DNA of 64,000 nt from contig CAJTSB010000014.1 in NCBI GenBank assembly GCA_910578825.1, positions 1 through 64,000 of the forward strand, written 5' to 3'. Origin of the DNA: an uncultured Lachnospiraceae bacterium (GTDB lineage: Bacteria > Bacillota > Clostridia > Lachnospirales > Lachnospiraceae). Positions 62,333 through 64,000 of the stretch are shown one piece after another. The notes under the pieces were generated by a model. It was not told where the DNA came from. It did not search any database and was given only the letters and a program-made list of their open reading frames with translations. The translations under genes were made by a program, and so were the position numbers. The first letter of the stretch is position 1, and each line of letters opens with the position of its first letter.

Positions 62333-63088
62333 TTATTGTCCCAGCAGATTCATCACCACAGGCGTATAATGCAATCCCTGATATGCATAGTATGAGTCGT
62401 TCTGTTTGTCTTCTTCCTTCTCCTGCTCTGCCTTTACCTCTTCCTGCTCTGCCTGTTGCAGCTTGATATACATGTCAATGAATTTCAGATAATCTTCATA
62501 GGAGAAAAGCTGTTCCAGGATGCTCTGATAATAAGTATCTTCCACTTCCTGTACCGATGCTGCCGCCATACTGCCGTCTGTATTGATATTATAGGACGCA
62601 TTCGGCACCTCCACGCCGCCGTTCATATACCCTGTGACCTTGACCACGTAATTCTGCGTCTCCTCAAATGGCGGAATGCCTCCATACTTTGCTACATTAT
62701 TACTTCCGGCATTGTACGCAGCAAGCGCAAGGCTTACATTTCCATCGTACTTCTCCAGCATCTGACTGATATACTTCGTTCCGCCCATAATATTCTGGTA
62801 GGGGTCGTAAGAATCCGTAACACCAAGTTCCCGCGCTGTCGCAGGCATTAACTGCATAATTCCCTGCGCTCCCGCACCAGAGGTTGCATTGGGGTTAAAA
62901 TCAGATTCCGCTTTCGCAATCGCCTTAATCAGGTTCTTCGGTACATTGTACTTCTCTGCCGCTTCCGCAAAAATCTCTTCCAGAGACGCCGTAGTCTGCA
63001 GATAAGAAGAGAAATCCTCTCCCTGCACCGCCGTTGTCGTTGTCTGAGTTCCGGTACTGTCCGTACCCTGTATCGCGTTTACTCTCAT
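62333..63088 (-). CDS. Soluble lytic transglycosylase (SLT domain)
   Basis: A 251-residue peptidoglycan-cleaving protein. The SLT domain (~40-150) has catalytic Glu61 in A-K-A-E-S-D-F-N-P, then G-I-M-Q-L-M-P-A-T-A and A-Y-N-A-G-S-N-N-V. There is no classical signal peptide; the first ~35 residues (MRVNAIQGTD, Thr/Gln-rich) look flexible, and the C-terminal ~60 residues are charged and helical. Absence of a Sec signal suggests export by another route, as known for some flagellum-associated transglycosylases; that is inference. AAGGGAG precedes the ATG. It lies between the S1 protein and dut genes. Confidence 0.9.
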   Translation of the reverse strand: MRVNAIQGTDSTGTQTTTTAVQGEDFSSYLQTTASLEEIFAEAAEKYNVPKNLIKAIAKAESDFNPNATSGAGAQGIMQLMPATARELGVTDSYDPYQNIMGGTKYISQMLEKYDGNVSLALAAYNAGSNNVAKYGGIPPFEETQNYVVKVTGYMNGGVEVPNASYNINTDGSMAAASVQEVEDTYYQSILEQLFSYEDYLKFIDMYIKLQQAEQEEVKAEQEKEEDKQNDSYYAYQGLHYTPVVMNLLGQ

Positions 63089-63105
63089 ATGAAATGACTC
63101 CCTTT

Positions 63106-63996
63106 CTATATTTTTATACCAGCTAACAAATCTGCAAGGCTTGTAGATGCATTTTCATTGGAAATATATTGTTCGGTCTGTTCTGTCTTCTCCACGTCTA
63201 CCATTTCCTCTTCCAATGCTTTCATGCTGAGACTTACCTTGTTGTCATTCGTATTCAGTACCTTGACTTTTACTTTCTGACCTGTGCTCAAAACCTCGGA
63301 AGGCTTGCCTATCCTCCTCTGGGAAATCTGTGAAATATGCACTAATCCACTGATTCCATCGCCCAAATCCACAAAAGCGCCATAAGGCATCAATGATTCC
63401 ACTGTGCCCTCAAGCACCGTTCCAGGCACCATCCGCGCAACCTTGCGGTCATGCTCTTCCTGTCTCTTCTCCTTCAAAATAACTTTTACTGAGAGCACCA
63501 GTTTCTTTTTCGATTCCTCTACGGTAATCACTCTTGCCTGCACTTCACGTCCCAGCCAGTCCTCGGTAGCCTCCACATAAGACAAATCAAGCTGAGATGC
63601 CGGAATAAAACCACGAATTCCTTCCACATAAGCAACAACACCGCTGGGAACGATTCCCGCTATCTTCACGGAAAGCTCTGTCTTCTCCTCAAAATATGTA
63701 TGTAACTTCTCCCAGGCAAGCACATCATTGGCCTCTTTCTTAGACAACTGAATGTTGCCTTGTCCATCATCAAGTTTGACGACCGTGCCCTCGATGACAT
63801 CCCCCGGATGTACATCTTCCATCACATGGAAATTCGGATCATTACTCAAATCTTCCACTTTGATGACGCCCTGCGTGTAATATTTCAAATCCAATGTTAC
63901 TTCTTCCTCTGTTACGCCGAGCACGACACCTGAAATAATATCGCCTTCCTTAATCTCACGGAAGGATGCTTCTAACTCTTCTTTATAATCTTCCAT
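63106..63996 (-). CDS. S1-domain RNA-binding protein (ribosomal protein S1-like)
   Basis: A 296-residue protein with three S1 OB-fold repeats (about 17-87, 105-172 and 190-262). The last is the best preserved (V-L-E-G-T-V-E-S-L-M-P-Y-G-A-F-V-D-L and G-L-V-H-I-S-Q-I-S). It probably binds mRNA during translation initiation or decay, as the short S1-like proteins of Firmicutes do. Its first ATG is 4 bases from the window edge, so the true start or an upstream fused domain (such as IspH in some Clostridia) cannot be checked. It is followed 17 bases later by the transglycosylase gene. Confidence 0.88.
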   Translation of the reverse strand: MEDYKEELEASFREIKEGDIISGVVLGVTEEEVTLDLKYYTQGVIKVEDLSNDPNFHVMEDVHPGDVIEGTVVKLDDGQGNIQLSKKEANDVLAWEKLHTYFEEKTELSVKIAGIVPSGVVAYVEGIRGFIPASQLDLSYVEATEDWLGREVQARVITVEESKKKLVLSVKVILKEKRQEEHDRKVARMVPGTVLEGTVESLMPYGAFVDLGDGISGLVHISQISQRRIGKPSEVLSTGQKVKVKVLNTNDNKVSLSMKALEEEMVDVEKTEQTEQYISNENASTSLADLLAGIKI

Positions 63997-64000
63997 AGAT

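Overview
This window looks like chromosome from a low-to-mid GC anaerobic Firmicute, most likely a gut-type Lachnospiraceae (class Clostridia). The basis is Clostridia-style gene content: a PPi-type phosphofructokinase, a UgpC/MsmX-type ATPase without its permeases, a DUF6485-like Cys-rich protein, a BlaI/M56 module, strong AGGAGG ribosome sites, and modular NRPS genes ending in reductase domains. I cannot name a genus. No rRNA, tRNA, CRISPR array or insertion sequence was seen. Nearly all genes lie on the minus strand.

Layout. (1) 1-5.5 kb: a cut-off ABC ATPase with its sensor kinase and response regulator, a membrane chemoreceptor, a YbaK-type editing protein and a nitroreductase. (2) 5.6-10.3 kb: a ribose-type ABC importer (binding protein, double ATPase, permease), preceded in the same direction by a DUF6485-like protein, a VOC protein and the 27-codon stump of a MIF/4-OT-like tautomerase gene. 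(3) 10.3-30.3 kb: a large nonribosomal peptide locus. (4) 30.3-33.7 kb: a secreted CAP-domain protein and a MATE exporter divergent from a LysR regulator. (5) 33.7-40.5 kb: a BlaI repressor, an M56 membrane peptidase sensor and a MacB-like ABC transporter. (6) 40.5-46.8 kb: glutamate synthase gltB-gltD. (7) 46.9-57.8 kb: folate synthesis (folC, folE, folP, folB-folK) running into an LRR-like, VWA, MoxR and unknown-protein set, then a CPBP protease and a HAD phosphatase. (8) 57.8-64 kb: a coiled-coil protein, a PucR/CdaR regulator, a UgpC-type ATPase, pfp, dut, a lytic transglycosylase and an S1-domain protein.

The most interesting region is 10267-30198. Two NRPSs (A-T-C-A-T-C-A-T-R and C-A-T-R) and an Sfp-type phosphopantetheinyl transferase are interleaved with a full partner-switching set: a membrane SpoIIE-type PP2C phosphatase, a STAS antagonist and an RsbW/SpoIIAB-like ATPase/kinase. 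Two transporters in the same gene train carry fused domains of that kinase fold: a MATE exporter with an intact C-terminal HATPase domain, and an SDF symporter with a degenerate N-terminal one. No sigma factor lies in the window. Three intergenic regions (upstream of the large NRPS, of STAS-NRPS1, and of the DUF6485-VOC genes) carry the same arrangement: two 9-bp direct repeats separated by 12 bp, then an extended -10 box 29-30 bp downstream. That is LytTR-regulator-like geometry and suggests one regulon. The working model is a reductively released peptide (aldehyde or alcohol) made, exported and possibly sensed under partner-switching control. The product and the switch's target are unknown.
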